From DATLFP01 sp035540955 (lineage in GTDB: Bacteria > Actinomycetota > Acidimicrobiia > Acidimicrobiales > CADCSY01): a DNA stretch of 41,213 nt. The notes beneath the pieces were generated by a model. The model saw only the letters and a program-made list of their open reading frames with translations. It made no database searches and was not told the DNA's origin. Numbering within the stretch: position 1 is the first letter of the stretch; each line of letters begins with the position of its first letter. Positions 17,671-27,873 of this stretch are shown one piece after another. The position numbers were made by a program, and so were the translations under genes. The DNA lies in assembly GCA_035540955.1 (NCBI GenBank), contig DATLFP010000143.1, positions 1-41,213 of the forward strand, in the 5' to 3' direction.

Positions 17671-18119
17671 GGGTCGCGATCCCGGCCCGCGGTGAGGGCG
17701 AGCGCCAGTGCGCCCCCGAAGATCCCCATGTCGGCGACGTTCCAGACCGGCCAGAACTGCACGTCGATGAAGTCGACGACCGCTCCGCCGAGGAGCCCGC
17801 TGCCCTCGCGGAACGCCCGGTCGAGCAGGTTGCCGACGGCTCCGCCGATGACGGCGCCCACGGCCAGCTGCGAGAGCCTCGACTCGAGGCCGCCGGTGCG
17901 GCGCAGCACGACGATCACGATGGTCAGCGCCACCAGCGCGGCAAACGGCGCGTAGCGCGATCCGAACCCGAAGGCGGCACCGCGGTTGAAGACCAGGTGG
18001 AACCGCAGGCTCCCGATGAGGTCGATGTCGCGCTCGTCGAGGGCGTTGATAGCCCACCACTTCGTGGCGTGGTCGATGGCGATCACCACGACCGCGGTCA
18101 CCAGGGCGAGCGGCCGCAC
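17667..18119 (-). CDS. lspA: Lipoprotein signal peptidase (signal peptidase II)
   Basis: The product has 150 residues with four predicted membrane helices. Family signatures are present: DHATKWW, FHLVFNRGAAFGFG, the GGAVGNLLDRA loop, VVDFIDV and WNVADMGI. The catalytic aspartates are probably Asp116 (VVDF) and Asp130 (NVAD). It cleaves the signal peptide of diacylglyceryl-modified prolipoproteins in the cytoplasmic membrane. GTG 18119 is the first plausible start before the first helix; longer in-frame sequence overlaps the DksA-like gene and looks non-coding. No clear Shine-Dalgarno is seen. It sits between the DksA-like gene (23 bp upstream) and the rluD-like gene (overlap), an arrangement also found in Streptomyces. 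Confidence 0.92.
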   Translation of the reverse strand: MRPLALVTAVVVIAIDHATKWWAINALDERDIDLIGSLRFHLVFNRGAAFGFGSRYAPFAALVALTIVIVVLRRTGGLESRLSQLAVGAVIGGAVGNLLDRAFREGSGLLGGAVVDFIDVQFWPVWNVADMGIFGGALALALTAGRDRDP

Positions 18120-18142
18120 GGCGTGGCCGCGGCGGGACGGTG

Positions 18143-18796
18143 CTACCGGCGCGACAGCCCGCCGCTCTTGCACTGCACGCACAGCGCCGCCCAGGGGATG
18201 GCGCGGAGCCGCTCCTTCGGGATGTTCTGACCGCAGCGCTCGCACACCCCGTAGGTGCCCTCGGTGAGCTTCTCGAGCGCCCGATCGATCTCGTCGACGG
18301 CGGCCAGCGCCTGCGCGGAGAGCGCGAGATCACGCTCGCGCTCGACGTTCATGGTGTCGCCCTGACCGGACTCCTCGTCGAACTGCACGTCGCCGGGCTC
18401 GCGGTCACGGGCGAGCTCGTCGGCCTCGCTGCGGAGCGCCACGGCCTGACGCAGGTAGGTCGCCCGCTCGTCGAGCAGCGCTGCCTTCTGCCCTTCCTGG
18501 AACTTGTCGAGGACCGCCGGCCGCTTGGGCACCGCCTTCTTGGCCGGGGCCGCTGCCTTGGTCGCCGTCTTCGTGGCCGGGGCTGCCGGCTTCTTCGCCG
18601 GGGCCTTCTTCGCGGGGGCCGCCTTCTTGGCGGCGGCCTTCGTGGCCGGAGCGGCCTTCTTGGCCGCGACCTTCTTGGCCGGAGCGGCCTTCTTGGCCGC
18701 GACCTTCTTCGCCGGAGCGGCCTTCTTGGCTGACGTCTTGGCTGACTTCTTCGCCGGCGCAGCGCGCTTGGCTGCGGCCTTCTTCGGGGTCGGCAT
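18143..18796 (-). CDS. DksA/TraR-type C4 zinc-finger protein with histone H1-like Lys/Ala tail
   Basis: The product has 217 residues. Residues about 4-90 are a low-complexity Ala/Lys/Pro tail built from repeats such as AKKAAPAKKVAAKKAAPAKK, similar to histone H1 and to the mycobacterial HupB tail. The rest is a DksA/TraR domain: a coiled-coil region with LDKFQEGQKAALLDERATYL and MNVERERDLALSAQALAAVDEI, then the zinc finger YGVCERCGQNIPKERL...CVQC (Cys185, 188, 206, 209). DksA-like proteins bind the RNA polymerase secondary channel; the tail suggests additional nucleic-acid binding, which is inference. Two adjacent ATGs exist; the second (18796) has better spacing from GGAGGG. Downstream are lspA and the rluD-like gene, as in Streptomyces. 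Confidence 0.88.
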   Translation of the reverse strand: MPTPKKAAAKRAAPAKKSAKTSAKKAAPAKKVAAKKAAPAKKVAAKKAAPATKAAAKKAAPAKKAPAKKPAAPATKTATKAAAPAKKAVPKRPAVLDKFQEGQKAALLDERATYLRQAVALRSEADELARDREPGDVQFDEESGQGDTMNVERERDLALSAQALAAVDEIDRALEKLTEGTYGVCERCGQNIPKERLRAIPWAALCVQCKSGGLSRR

Positions 18797-18858
18797 CATG
18801 TCCCTCCCTGCGGGGAGTGCGGCACGCTACCAGCGTTCTCCCCCGCTGCGACCCTTGC

Positions 18859-19200
18859 TCAGAACCGGTCGCGGTCCCCCGGACGCCGCTCGGCGTCGTC
18901 GATGGCCCGCTGCAGCCGGTCGGCGGCATCGTCGGCCTCGAGGCCCTTCACCTCGAACCGCTTCGCCCGGTTGGTCTCGCCGCCCACGAGCGCGATCGCC
19001 GCCGGCTTGACGCCCAGCACCGACGCCAGCAGGTCGGCCACCGCCTGGTTGGCCCGACCCCCCTGTGGCGGCGCCGCCACCGAGACCTTGAGGGCGTCGC
19101 CGTAGCGGCCCCGGACCGCGGTGCGCCCGGCGCCGGGCTGCACGTGCACCCGTAGCACCACGGCGCCATCGCTGCGCACGTCGAACAGCTCGGCAGTCAT
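18859..19200 (-). CDS. DUF167 (YggU-like) protein
   Basis: The product has 113 residues, the normal size for DUF167. The diagnostic sequence is VLRVHVQPGAGRTAVRGRYGD, then LKVSVAAPPQGGRANQAVADLLA and VLGVKPAAIALVGGETNRAKRF; the PPQGGRAN block and the ETNRAKRF strand are highly characteristic. The function is unknown; structures show a small alpha/beta fold and RNA binding has been suggested. In many genomes YggU-like genes lie near yggS, yggT and sepF, and here it lies within the same extended neighbourhood. It diverges from ileS across 46 bp. A C-terminal acidic/basic tail (DDAERRPGDRDRF) is not part of the core fold. Confidence 0.9.
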   Translation of the reverse strand: MTAELFDVRSDGAVVLRVHVQPGAGRTAVRGRYGDALKVSVAAPPQGGRANQAVADLLASVLGVKPAAIALVGGETNRAKRFEVKGLEADDAADRLQRAIDDAERRPGDRDRF

Positions 19201-19233
19201 GGAAGTGAGACTAGGGGTCACACCGGGCGCACT

Positions 19234-19239
19234 TATCCT
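19234..19239 (+). promoter_or_regulatory. -10-like box for a leaderless ileS transcript
   Basis: TATCCT ends 7 nt before the ileS ATG, so transcription is expected to begin at or next to the start codon. There is no Shine-Dalgarno and only 46 bp separate ileS from the divergent DUF167 gene, leaving no room for a T-box leader. Confidence 0.45.
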
Positions 19240-19246
19240 GCACCCC

Positions 19247-22378
<3,132 letters not shown>

Positions 22379-22381
22379 CCC

Positions 22382-22430
22382 GTTCTGGGACCGATCGGGT
22401 ACGGCGACGCGGCCGGATCGGGCCCAGAAC
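22382..22430. terminator. Bidirectional hairpin terminator between ileS and the convergent membrane-protein gene
   Basis: Arms GTTCTGGG (22382-22389) plus CCGATC (22391-22396) pair with GATCGG (22416-22421) plus CCCAGAAC (22423-22430), a 14-bp stem with one internal mismatch and a 19-nt loop. It begins 3 bp after the ileS stop and ends 6 bp from the convergent stop, so it can serve both genes. There is no U-tract, as is common in high-GC actinobacteria. Confidence 0.75.
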
Positions 22431-22436
22431 CGGGTG

Positions 22437-23156
22437 TCAGCGCGACTTCTTGGTGGCCTTCGTCGCCTTCTTGGCGGGGGCCGCCTTCTTCGCGGCGGCC
22501 TTCTTCGCCGGCGCCTTCTTGGCCGGGGCCGCCTTCTTCGCGGTCGCCTTCTTCGCGGTCGCCTTCTTCGCCGCCGCCTTCCGGACCGGCGCGCTCTTCT
22601 TCGCCGGCGCTGCCTCCTGCTGCTCCGCCCACTCCTCGGCGGTGAGGTCGTCGGGCGCGCCGGCCATCGAGTCCCGCAGCTCCGCGAGGCGGTCGAGGAT
22701 CTGGCGGCGCGACTTGCCGGCCTGCTCACGCCGCTCGACGATGTCGATCTCGTCGGCGTAGAGCTTGGGCAGCAGCGGCACGATCTCCCCGACGGTCAGA
22801 TCGTCGTAGTCGGCGATCGGGAAGAGCTCGTCGTCGTCTTCGACGACGGACACCGCGGGCACGGCCACGGTCTCCTCCGCCGGCGCGAACACCTCCTCGA
22901 CGGGTGTCGGCGTCGGCTCCGCCACCACCGGGGCTGTGGCGGTCGTCCGCTCCACCGTCGGAAGCGGCGCCGGGCTGGCGGCCACGGGCTCGGGACGGGT
23001 GCGGTTCACGCGCGTGGCGATCACGAGGACGATCCCCGCCGCCAGGCTGCAGGCGATCGACACGTAGATGAGGGCAAGGCCCGAGTCGGCTACCAGACCG
23101 AGCACCAAGAGCACGGTGGCGACGAGCACGAGGCCGAAGCTGATCAGGACAAGCAC
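22437..23156 (-). CDS. Two-TM membrane protein with acidic linker and histone H1-like Lys/Ala tail
   Basis: The product has 239 residues. Two N-terminal membrane helices (LISFGLVLVATVLLVLGLV and LALIYVSIACSLAAGIVLVI) are followed by a Pro/Thr/Glu-rich linker (about 55-110). Next comes a conserved-looking helical segment IADYDDLTVGEIVPLLPKLY...IVERREQAGKSRRQILDRLAEL (about 113-160), and then a tail from about 183 made of AKKA/PAKK repeats. The DYDxLTVxEIxPLL pattern recurs in actinobacterial Lys-tail proteins, but I know no function for it. The topology implies that the tail is cytoplasmic and could hold nucleic acid or ribosomes near the membrane; that is inference. GTG start, with GGGAG 9 nt upstream. 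It lies 80 bp downstream of divIVA on the same strand. Confidence 0.8.
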   Translation of the reverse strand: MLVLISFGLVLVATVLLVLGLVADSGLALIYVSIACSLAAGIVLVIATRVNRTRPEPVAASPAPLPTVERTTATAPVVAEPTPTPVEEVFAPAEETVAVPAVSVVEDDDELFPIADYDDLTVGEIVPLLPKLYADEIDIVERREQAGKSRRQILDRLAELRDSMAGAPDDLTAEEWAEQQEAAPAKKSAPVRKAAAKKATAKKATAKKAAPAKKAPAKKAAAKKAAPAKKATKATKKSR

Positions 23157-23236
23157 AAGCGTCTACTCCCAAGAGGCGCTAGAGGCGTCGGCATCCTATG
23201 CAGGACGGGCACGTACCCGGGAACGAAGGCCCCGGA

Positions 23237-24382
23237 TCACCCTCGGCGGCGACCGCGGCGGAAGAACCCGCCGGCATCGGGGTCGTCGTCGTCGAGGTGG
23301 TCGACCGCGCGGCGGGGCGGCTCGCTGTCGCGCGGGCCGAGGGGCTCGGTGTCGACCACCGCTCGCCGCAGCTCGGCGAGGAACGGATCGTCGTCGACAT
23401 CCTCGCCCACCGGCTCGGACCCGCCCCACTCGGGTTCGTCGGCCGGCGCAGGTGCCGGCTCGTCACGCTCGATGTCGAAGGCACCGGTCGGCTCGCCGGC
23501 GGGCTCGTCGAACCCTGGCGATCGGGGCAGCTGCGGTTCGAGCTGGAGCGGTGGCACGGCCGCGGACGCCACCCCGCCGTCGTCGGCGCGTCTCGCCTCG
23601 TCCGGCTCGACCCCGGCTCGCCGCAGCGCGTCGGCCAGCTCCTCGCGCGCCAGCCGGAGCTCGTCGACCCCGGAGTCGGCGTCGTCCGCCGACGGCGCCA
23701 GCGGGCGGGCCCGAAAGGCCTCGGGCGCGACGTCGTCCTCCACGGCCGGCGGCACCGGCTGCGGCGACAGGTCGACCGACGGGGGCGCGGGCCGATCACC
23801 CTCGTCGGTCGCGGGCACGGCGGCGGGCGCGACGGGGTCGGCGGCGACCCCCGACAGCACCGGCAGGTCGCGGAGCGCGTAGCCGCTGTCGAGCCACTCC
23901 AGCTGGCCGCGCAGGACGGCGCCGACGCGCTCGCGCTCGCTCTCGAGGAACCGCCGCAGGTGCTCGATGTCCTCCTGCAGCGCGTCGCGCTGCTCCACGA
24001 GGTCGCCCAGCTCGACCCGCCGCCGGGTGGCGAGGTCGGCATCCAGCTGCGCGGCCTGCGCCTCGGTCTCCGCCAGCAGCTGGCGGCAGCGGGCCTCCGT
24101 CTCGCTGACCAGCCGGTCGGCCTCGGCGCGCGCCTCCTCCATCGAGGCGACCGCGGTGCGCTGGGCCAGCACCAGGGTGCGACGGATCTCGTCCTCGTCG
24201 CTGCGCTCGAGCAGGCGGCGCTCCGCCGTCGAGACCCGCTCCACGGCCTCGGCCAGGCGGTTCTGGAGCTCCTCGACCCCCGACGCCACCCGCTCGAGGA
24301 ACTCGTCGACCTCATCGGGGTTGTAGCCCCGCCACTGCTCCCGGAACTGGACGTCGGTGAGGAGCTTGGGCGACAGGTCCAT
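23237..24382 (-). CDS. divIVA: DivIVA/Wag31-type polar growth and septum-site protein
   Basis: The product has 381 residues. The DivIVA lipid-binding domain opens the protein (LLTDVQFREQWRGYNPDEVDEFLERVA, about 7-33; a Phe and the Arg-Gly-Tyr turn are retained). Long coiled coils follow (about 35-155: NRLAEAVERVSTAERRLLE, EEARAEADRLVSETEARCRQ, EQRDALQEDIEHLRRFLESE). The remaining 220 residues are a Pro/Asp/Glu-rich disordered region with one more helix (about 240-262) and a basic end FFRRGRRRG. DivIVA binds negatively curved membrane at poles and septa and organises tip growth in actinobacteria. The disordered tail is long compared with mycobacterial Wag31. TAGGCT (24394-24389, minus strand) sits 6 nt before the ATG with no Shine-Dalgarno, suggesting a leaderless transcript. 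Confidence 0.92.
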   Translation of the reverse strand: MDLSPKLLTDVQFREQWRGYNPDEVDEFLERVASGVEELQNRLAEAVERVSTAERRLLERSDEDEIRRTLVLAQRTAVASMEEARAEADRLVSETEARCRQLLAETEAQAAQLDADLATRRRVELGDLVEQRDALQEDIEHLRRFLESERERVGAVLRGQLEWLDSGYALRDLPVLSGVAADPVAPAAVPATDEGDRPAPPSVDLSPQPVPPAVEDDVAPEAFRARPLAPSADDADSGVDELRLAREELADALRRAGVEPDEARRADDGGVASAAVPPLQLEPQLPRSPGFDEPAGEPTGAFDIERDEPAPAPADEPEWGGSEPVGEDVDDDPFLAELRRAVVDTEPLGPRDSEPPRRAVDHLDDDDPDAGGFFRRGRRRG

Positions 24383-24388
24383 GACCGA

Positions 24389-24394
24389 AGCCTA
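24389..24394 (-). promoter_or_regulatory. -10-like box for a leaderless divIVA transcript
   Basis: Minus-strand TAGGCT lies 6 nt upstream of the divIVA ATG. The position places +1 at the start codon, and no ribosome binding site precedes it. The hexamer matches the one before the Rrf2 gene. Confidence 0.45.
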
Positions 24395-24426
24395 GGAGGG
24401 TGGTCGGGGCCGCCGGCGCGATCCGC

Positions 24427-24660
24427 TCAGCCGATCATCATGCAGAGGAGGCGGGCGCCGAAGATCACCACGAGGGGCGAGAGGTCGAACACGCCGACGG
24501 CGGGGATCGAGCGGCGCAGCGGTCCGAGGACCGGCTCGGTGAGCGTGTAGGTGACCGAGAAGAGCTGCGCCCCGACCCCACCCTCCTGGAGCGGGAACCA
24601 GCTGAGGAGGATGCGGGCGAAGACGACGATGACGTAGAGGTTCAGCAGCGTGCAGATCAC
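24427..24660 (-). CDS. YggT family membrane protein (YlmG)
   Basis: The product has 77 residues with two membrane helices (ICTLLNLYVIVVFARILLSWF and FDLSPLVVIFGARLLCMMI) and a conserved loop TEPVLGPLRRSIPAVG between them. This is the one-repeat form of YggT/YlmG. In Gram-positives it sits beside sepF and divIVA, as here, and has been linked to division-site or nucleoid organisation, without a defined activity. GTG start 6 bp after the sepF stop codon, so translation is probably coupled. The first helix is preceded by almost no sequence, making an alternative start unlikely. Confidence 0.92.
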   Translation of the reverse strand: MICTLLNLYVIVVFARILLSWFPLQEGGVGAQLFSVTYTLTEPVLGPLRRSIPAVGVFDLSPLVVIFGARLLCMMIG

Positions 24661-24666
24661 GGCGGC

Positions 24667-25194
24667 CTAGTCGCTCTCTCGAAGCCGACGCTTCTCCTCG
24701 GCCGAGACCTCCACGTGCGCGGGCGTGAGCAGGTAGAGCTGGTGGGTGACCCGCTCCATCTGCCCCCGAAGGCCGTAGCAGAGACCGCTGGCGAAGTCGA
24801 CGAGTCGGCGCGAGAGGTCGCGGTCGACGCCTTGGAGGTTGACGATCACGGGCACGCCCGCCATGAACTTGTCGGCCACGTCCTGGGCCTCGTTGAACGA
24901 CACCGGCGAGATCGCGTAGGGCTTGGGGCTCGGCCCCTGCGGCACCAGGGGCTTGACCACGGGGCTGCGGCGCACGGCCGTGACCCCCGAGGGCTGCTCG
25001 TGCTCACGCGGCAGCGGACGGACGGCGCTGACCTGCGCCTCGGGCGGCTCCGGTGGCGTGTAGCGCGACGTTGCGGCCCCGTGCCCCTGGACGCCGACCG
25101 GGGCGTGATCGTCGACGACCGGGGCGTAGTCGTCGTACTCGTCGTCGGGACCCAGCCCGAGGTACAGCATCGCTCGTCGCCACATCGACGCCAT
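24667..25194 (-). CDS. sepF: Cell division protein SepF
   Basis: The product has 175 residues. An amphipathic N-terminal segment (MASMWRRAMLYLGLGPDDEYDDY) serves as membrane anchor in SepF. A disordered linker (25-85) precedes the SepF core: ISPVSFNEAQDVADKFMAGVPVIVNLQGVDRDLSRRLVDFASGLCYGL, read over about 95-143, then QMERVTHQLYLLTPAHVEVS. It polymerises into arcs, binds the FtsZ C-terminal tail and tethers FtsZ to the membrane. Actinobacteria lack FtsA and ZipA, which makes SepF the main anchor. ATG with AAGGAGG 4-5 nt upstream. It is the third gene in the ftsZ-yggS-sepF-yggT run. Confidence 0.95.
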   Translation of the reverse strand: MASMWRRAMLYLGLGPDDEYDDYAPVVDDHAPVGVQGHGAATSRYTPPEPPEAQVSAVRPLPREHEQPSGVTAVRRSPVVKPLVPQGPSPKPYAISPVSFNEAQDVADKFMAGVPVIVNLQGVDRDLSRRLVDFASGLCYGLRGQMERVTHQLYLLTPAHVEVSAEEKRRLRESD

Positions 25195-25211
25195 CCGGCC
25201 TCCTTGTCGCT

Positions 25212-25844
25212 TCAGTCTGGCGGATCTTGTGCACCTTGGCGTGGACCGAACAGGCCGGTGCCGACCCTGATCATCGTCGAACCCTCCTCGATGGCCACCT
25301 CCAGGTCGGCGGTCATCCCCATCGAGCGCTCGGCCAGACCGAGCTCGTCGGCCAGTGCCGTCAGGAGACGGAAGCCGGGCCGCGCCGCCTCGGGCGGACC
25401 GATCGGCCCGATGCCCATGAGCCCCCGCACCTCGAGGCCGGCGTCCCGGGCGGCGTGGACGAGCCCAGCGGTGCGCTCCGGCGGACACCCGCCCTTGGCG
25501 TCCTCACCGCTGATGTTCACCTGGACGAGGATCCGGGCGCCGGGGGCCCGGCGGGCCAGCTCGTCGATGACCGGCCGCCGGTCGACCGACTCCCAGAGCG
25601 CCACCACCGGCGCCAGCGCCCGCACCTTGTTCGTCTGCAGGCGTCCGACGAAGTGCCACTCGGCACCGGCGACCTCGGCCGACTTGGCGAGCAGCTCCTG
25701 GGCCCGGTTCTCCCCGAGGCGCGTCAGCCCGGCCCCGACGGCGGCGCGGCACACCTCGGGACCGTGGCCCTTGGTCACGGCGACGATCGTGACCCGCTCC
25801 GGATCACCTCCGGCCCGGCCGATCCGATCGCGCAGCGCCGCCAC
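25212..25844 (-). CDS. YggS/PLPBP family pyridoxal-phosphate homeostasis protein
   Basis: The product has 210 residues, slightly shorter at the N-terminus than typical family members. The PLP-binding lysine is in VTIVAVTKGHG (Lys25). Other landmarks are LGENRAQELLAKS, WHFVGRLQTNKV, ILVQVNISGEDAKGGCPP, GLMGIGPIG, LSMGM-like LAERSMGMTADLEVAI and EGSTMIRVGTGLFG. It is a single-domain alanine-racemase-like TIM barrel that buffers PLP and affects amino-acid and keto-acid balance. It lies between ftsZ (34 bp upstream) and sepF (17 bp downstream), a standard neighbourhood. The pgeF (yfiH) gene often found between ftsZ and yggS is absent. The GTG start lacks a Shine-Dalgarno, so a start codon a few residues upstream cannot be excluded. 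Confidence 0.92.
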   Translation of the reverse strand: MAALRDRIGRAGGDPERVTIVAVTKGHGPEVCRAAVGAGLTRLGENRAQELLAKSAEVAGAEWHFVGRLQTNKVRALAPVVALWESVDRRPVIDELARRAPGARILVQVNISGEDAKGGCPPERTAGLVHAARDAGLEVRGLMGIGPIGPPEAARPGFRLLTALADELGLAERSMGMTADLEVAIEEGSTMIRVGTGLFGPRQGAQDPPD

Positions 25845-25877
25845 GCGGGCGTGGAGGTCGACGCCGGACGAGGGGGC

Positions 25878-26948
25878 CTACTTCAGGAACGAGGGGACGT
25901 CGAAGTCGTCGTCGCCATCGCCCTCGAGGTCCTCGTCGACGTCGCCGTCGTCGAGGTCGAGGCCGCGCGCGGAGGTGGTGGGTCGGGCCTTGCCCTCCTC
26001 CCACCGGTCGAACCCGGCGGCGATGACCGTCACGCGGACCTCGTCGCCCATCGCGTCGTCGATGACGGCGCCGAAGATGATGTTGGCGTCGGGGTGGGCG
26101 ACACCGTGGATGATCTCGGCTGCCTCGTTCACCTCGAGCAACCCGAGGTCGCTGCCGCCGCTGATCGACAGCAGGATGCCGCGGGCGCCCTCGATCGACG
26201 TCTCGAGCAGCGGGCTGGAGATGGCGGCTCGAGCAGCAGCGGCCGCCCGTCCCTCGCCGGCGCCGTACCCGATGCCCATCAGCGCCGAGCCGGCGTTGTT
26301 CATGATCATCCGCACGTCGGCGAAGTCGGTGTTGATGAGGCCAGGGGTGGTGATCAGCTCGGTGATGCCCTGCACGCCCTGCAGGAGCACCTCGTCGGCC
26401 ATCTTGAACGCGTTGAGCATCGACGTCTTCTCGTTGGAGATCGTCAGCAGCCGGTCGTTGGGGATGACGATGAGGGTGTCGACCTTCTCCTTCAGGCGCT
26501 GGATGCCCTGCTCGGCCTGCACGGCGCGTCGGCGGCCCTCGAAGGCGAACGGGCGCGTCACGACGCCGATCGTGAGCGCGCCGATGCCCTTGGCGATCTC
26601 GGCCACGACCGGTGAGCCGCCGGTGCCGGTGCCACCGCCCTCGCCAGAGGTGATGAAGACCATGTCGGCGCCCTGGAGGGCGGCCTCGATCTCGGCGCGG
26701 TGGTCCTCGGCCGCCTGGCGACCGATGTCGGGATCGCTCCCGGCGCCGAGGCCCCGGGTCACGTCCTGGCCGATGTCGAGCTTCAGCTCGGCGTCGCTCA
26801 TGAGGAGCGCCTGGGCATCGGTGTTGATGCCGATGAACTCCACGCCCTTGAGCCCGGCATCGATCATGCGGTTCACCGCGTTGGTGCCACCGCCGCCGAT
26901 GCCGACGACCTTGATCACCGCGAGATAGTTCTGGGGATTGCCGGCCAT
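25878..26948 (-). CDS. ftsZ: Cell division GTPase FtsZ
   Basis: The product has 356 residues. The GTPase domain carries IKVVGIGGGGTNAVNRMI, NTDAQAL, the tubulin signature GEGGGTGTG (102-110), VVTRPFAFEGRRR and the NDRLL segment. The T7 loop NTDFADV completes the active site of the neighbouring subunit. The C-terminal domain (ALMGIGYGAGEGRA, HPDANIIFGAVIDDAMGDEVRVTVIAAGFD) is followed by a very acidic linker of about 40 residues and the conserved tail DFDVPSFLK, which binds SepF. The core is closest in wording to actinobacterial FtsZ (GEGGGTGTGG). ATG 26948 has GGAGG 8 nt upstream; a TTG five codons earlier overlaps that site and is unlikely. A separate promoter and palindrome lie in the 121-bp gap after ftsQ. 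Confidence 0.97.
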   Translation of the reverse strand: MAGNPQNYLAVIKVVGIGGGGTNAVNRMIDAGLKGVEFIGINTDAQALLMSDAELKLDIGQDVTRGLGAGSDPDIGRQAAEDHRAEIEAALQGADMVFITSGEGGGTGTGGSPVVAEIAKGIGALTIGVVTRPFAFEGRRRAVQAEQGIQRLKEKVDTLIVIPNDRLLTISNEKTSMLNAFKMADEVLLQGVQGITELITTPGLINTDFADVRMIMNNAGSALMGIGYGAGEGRAAAAARAAISSPLLETSIEGARGILLSISGGSDLGLLEVNEAAEIIHGVAHPDANIIFGAVIDDAMGDEVRVTVIAAGFDRWEEGKARPTTSARGLDLDDGDVDEDLEGDGDDDFDVPSFLK

Positions 26949-27018
26949 GCTGCGCGCCTCCAACGTGCAAATGGCCGGGCTCGCCCTTGCGGGTCGCTCC
27001 CGGCCTGCACCTCAAGCA

Positions 27019-27042
27019 GAGGTCGAGGGTTCCCTCAACCTC
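27019..27042 (-). promoter_or_regulatory. 24-bp palindrome in the ftsZ leader
   Basis: Arms 27019-27029 and 27032-27042 are inverted copies at 10 of 11 positions around a 2-nt centre. It lies immediately downstream of the predicted ftsZ +1 (near 27048). It could be a repressor operator or fold as a leader hairpin. Two further TTGAGG-type half-sequences lie on either side. Confidence 0.5.
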
Positions 27043-27054
27043 AACGGACGGTGA

Positions 27055-27084
27055 ACGGTAGAGCCTCGATCAGCCACGGGTCAA
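27055..27084 (-). promoter_or_regulatory. Predicted ftsZ promoter
   Basis: On the minus strand TTGACC (27084-27079, inside the last codons of ftsQ) and TACCGT (27060-27055) are separated by 18 bp. This gives a leader of about 100 nt before the ftsZ ATG and allows ftsZ to be expressed independently of the mur genes. Confidence 0.55.
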
Positions 27085-27873
27085 GGCGGGGACCCCGGGC
27101 ACCCGCAGGTCGATGAGTCGCACGCCGCCGAGGTCGGCGCGCTCGAGGACGGCGGCCAGGGCCAGCAGCTTCGCCTCCAGCTGCGTGGGCGAGCCGAAGC
27201 GGACCACCGCCTCGCTCCCGGTGGGCAGCACGACCGTCGCCTCCATGCTCCCGTCGCGCTGGGGCCAGAGGGCCCGCAGCACCGGACGCAACGACGGCGG
27301 CGCCACGGCCGCCAGCTCGACCGAGCCCTGGAACCGAGCGCCGACCGCGTCGCCGAGCGCCACCGTGATGGGCCGGCCGGCGATGCGCACCAGCTCGAGG
27401 GCGGGCTCGCGCTCGACGGCGAGCTGCCGACCGCTCCGATCGACGACCACCCACCCGCCACCGGCGGCACGGACGGCCGCCACCGGCTCGCGCTCCACGA
27501 CGGTGACGGTGACGGTGCCGGGCCACGACCGCCGAACCTCGGCGGTGGCGATCCACGGCAGGCGCGTCAGCGCCGCCGCCGCACCACCGACGTCGGCGGT
27601 GACGAGCGCGTCGCCGCGCTCGATGTCGATCACCGCGAGCACGGGGTCGGCGCCGGTCCGGTCGGCACCCTGGATCCGGATGTGATCGACGTCGAGCAGG
27701 GGCGTGAGCGTCAGTCCCCAGAGCCCGGCCACCCCGGCGACGACGAAACCGAGCACGGCGATGCGGTGGAGGCGGCGCCGACCCTGATCGCGCTGCACCT
27801 CGAGGCGTCGGGCCCGGATGCGGGGATCGATCTCGGCCGCCGGCCGGGGCCGCTCCGGTGCCCGGGTGCTCAC
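27070..27873 (-). CDS. ftsQ: Cell division protein FtsQ (POTRA domain)
   Basis: The product has 267 residues. A basic cytoplasmic tail (1-42: PRIRARRLEVQRDQGRRRLH) precedes one membrane helix (IAVLGFVVAGVAGLWGLTL). The extracytoplasmic POTRA domain follows (LLDVDHIRIQGADRTG, VLAVIDIERGDAL), then the beta domain (LPWIATAEVRRSWPGTVTVTVVEREPVAAV and GGWVVVDRSGRQLA) and a C-terminal region with GSPTQLEAKLLALAAVL and IDLRVPGVPALTRG. FtsQ scaffolds the divisome with FtsB/FtsL-type proteins. The GTG start overlaps the murB stop by 4 bp. The murC-murB-ftsQ-ftsZ order is typical, though a separate ddl is not present here. Confidence 0.9.
   Translation of the reverse strand: MSTRAPERPRPAAEIDPRIRARRLEVQRDQGRRRLHRIAVLGFVVAGVAGLWGLTLTPLLDVDHIRIQGADRTGADPVLAVIDIERGDALVTADVGGAAAALTRLPWIATAEVRRSWPGTVTVTVVEREPVAAVRAAGGGWVVVDRSGRQLAVEREPALELVRIAGRPITVALGDAVGARFQGSVELAAVAPPSLRPVLRALWPQRDGSMEATVVLPTGSEAVVRFGSPTQLEAKLLALAAVLERADLGGVRLIDLRVPGVPALTRG

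Noticed and set aside
18520..18790. Repetitive GC-rich DNA that resembles a minisatellite or CRISPR-like array (also 22440-22620)
   Set aside because: The repeats are codons for AAKK/PAKK units in continuous frames; there are no constant repeats with unique spacers.
19201..19246. A T-box leader upstream of ileS, as found in some actinobacteria
   Set aside because: Only 46 bp separate ileS from the divergent DUF167 gene and a -10-like box lies 7 nt before the ATG, so there is no space for a leader.
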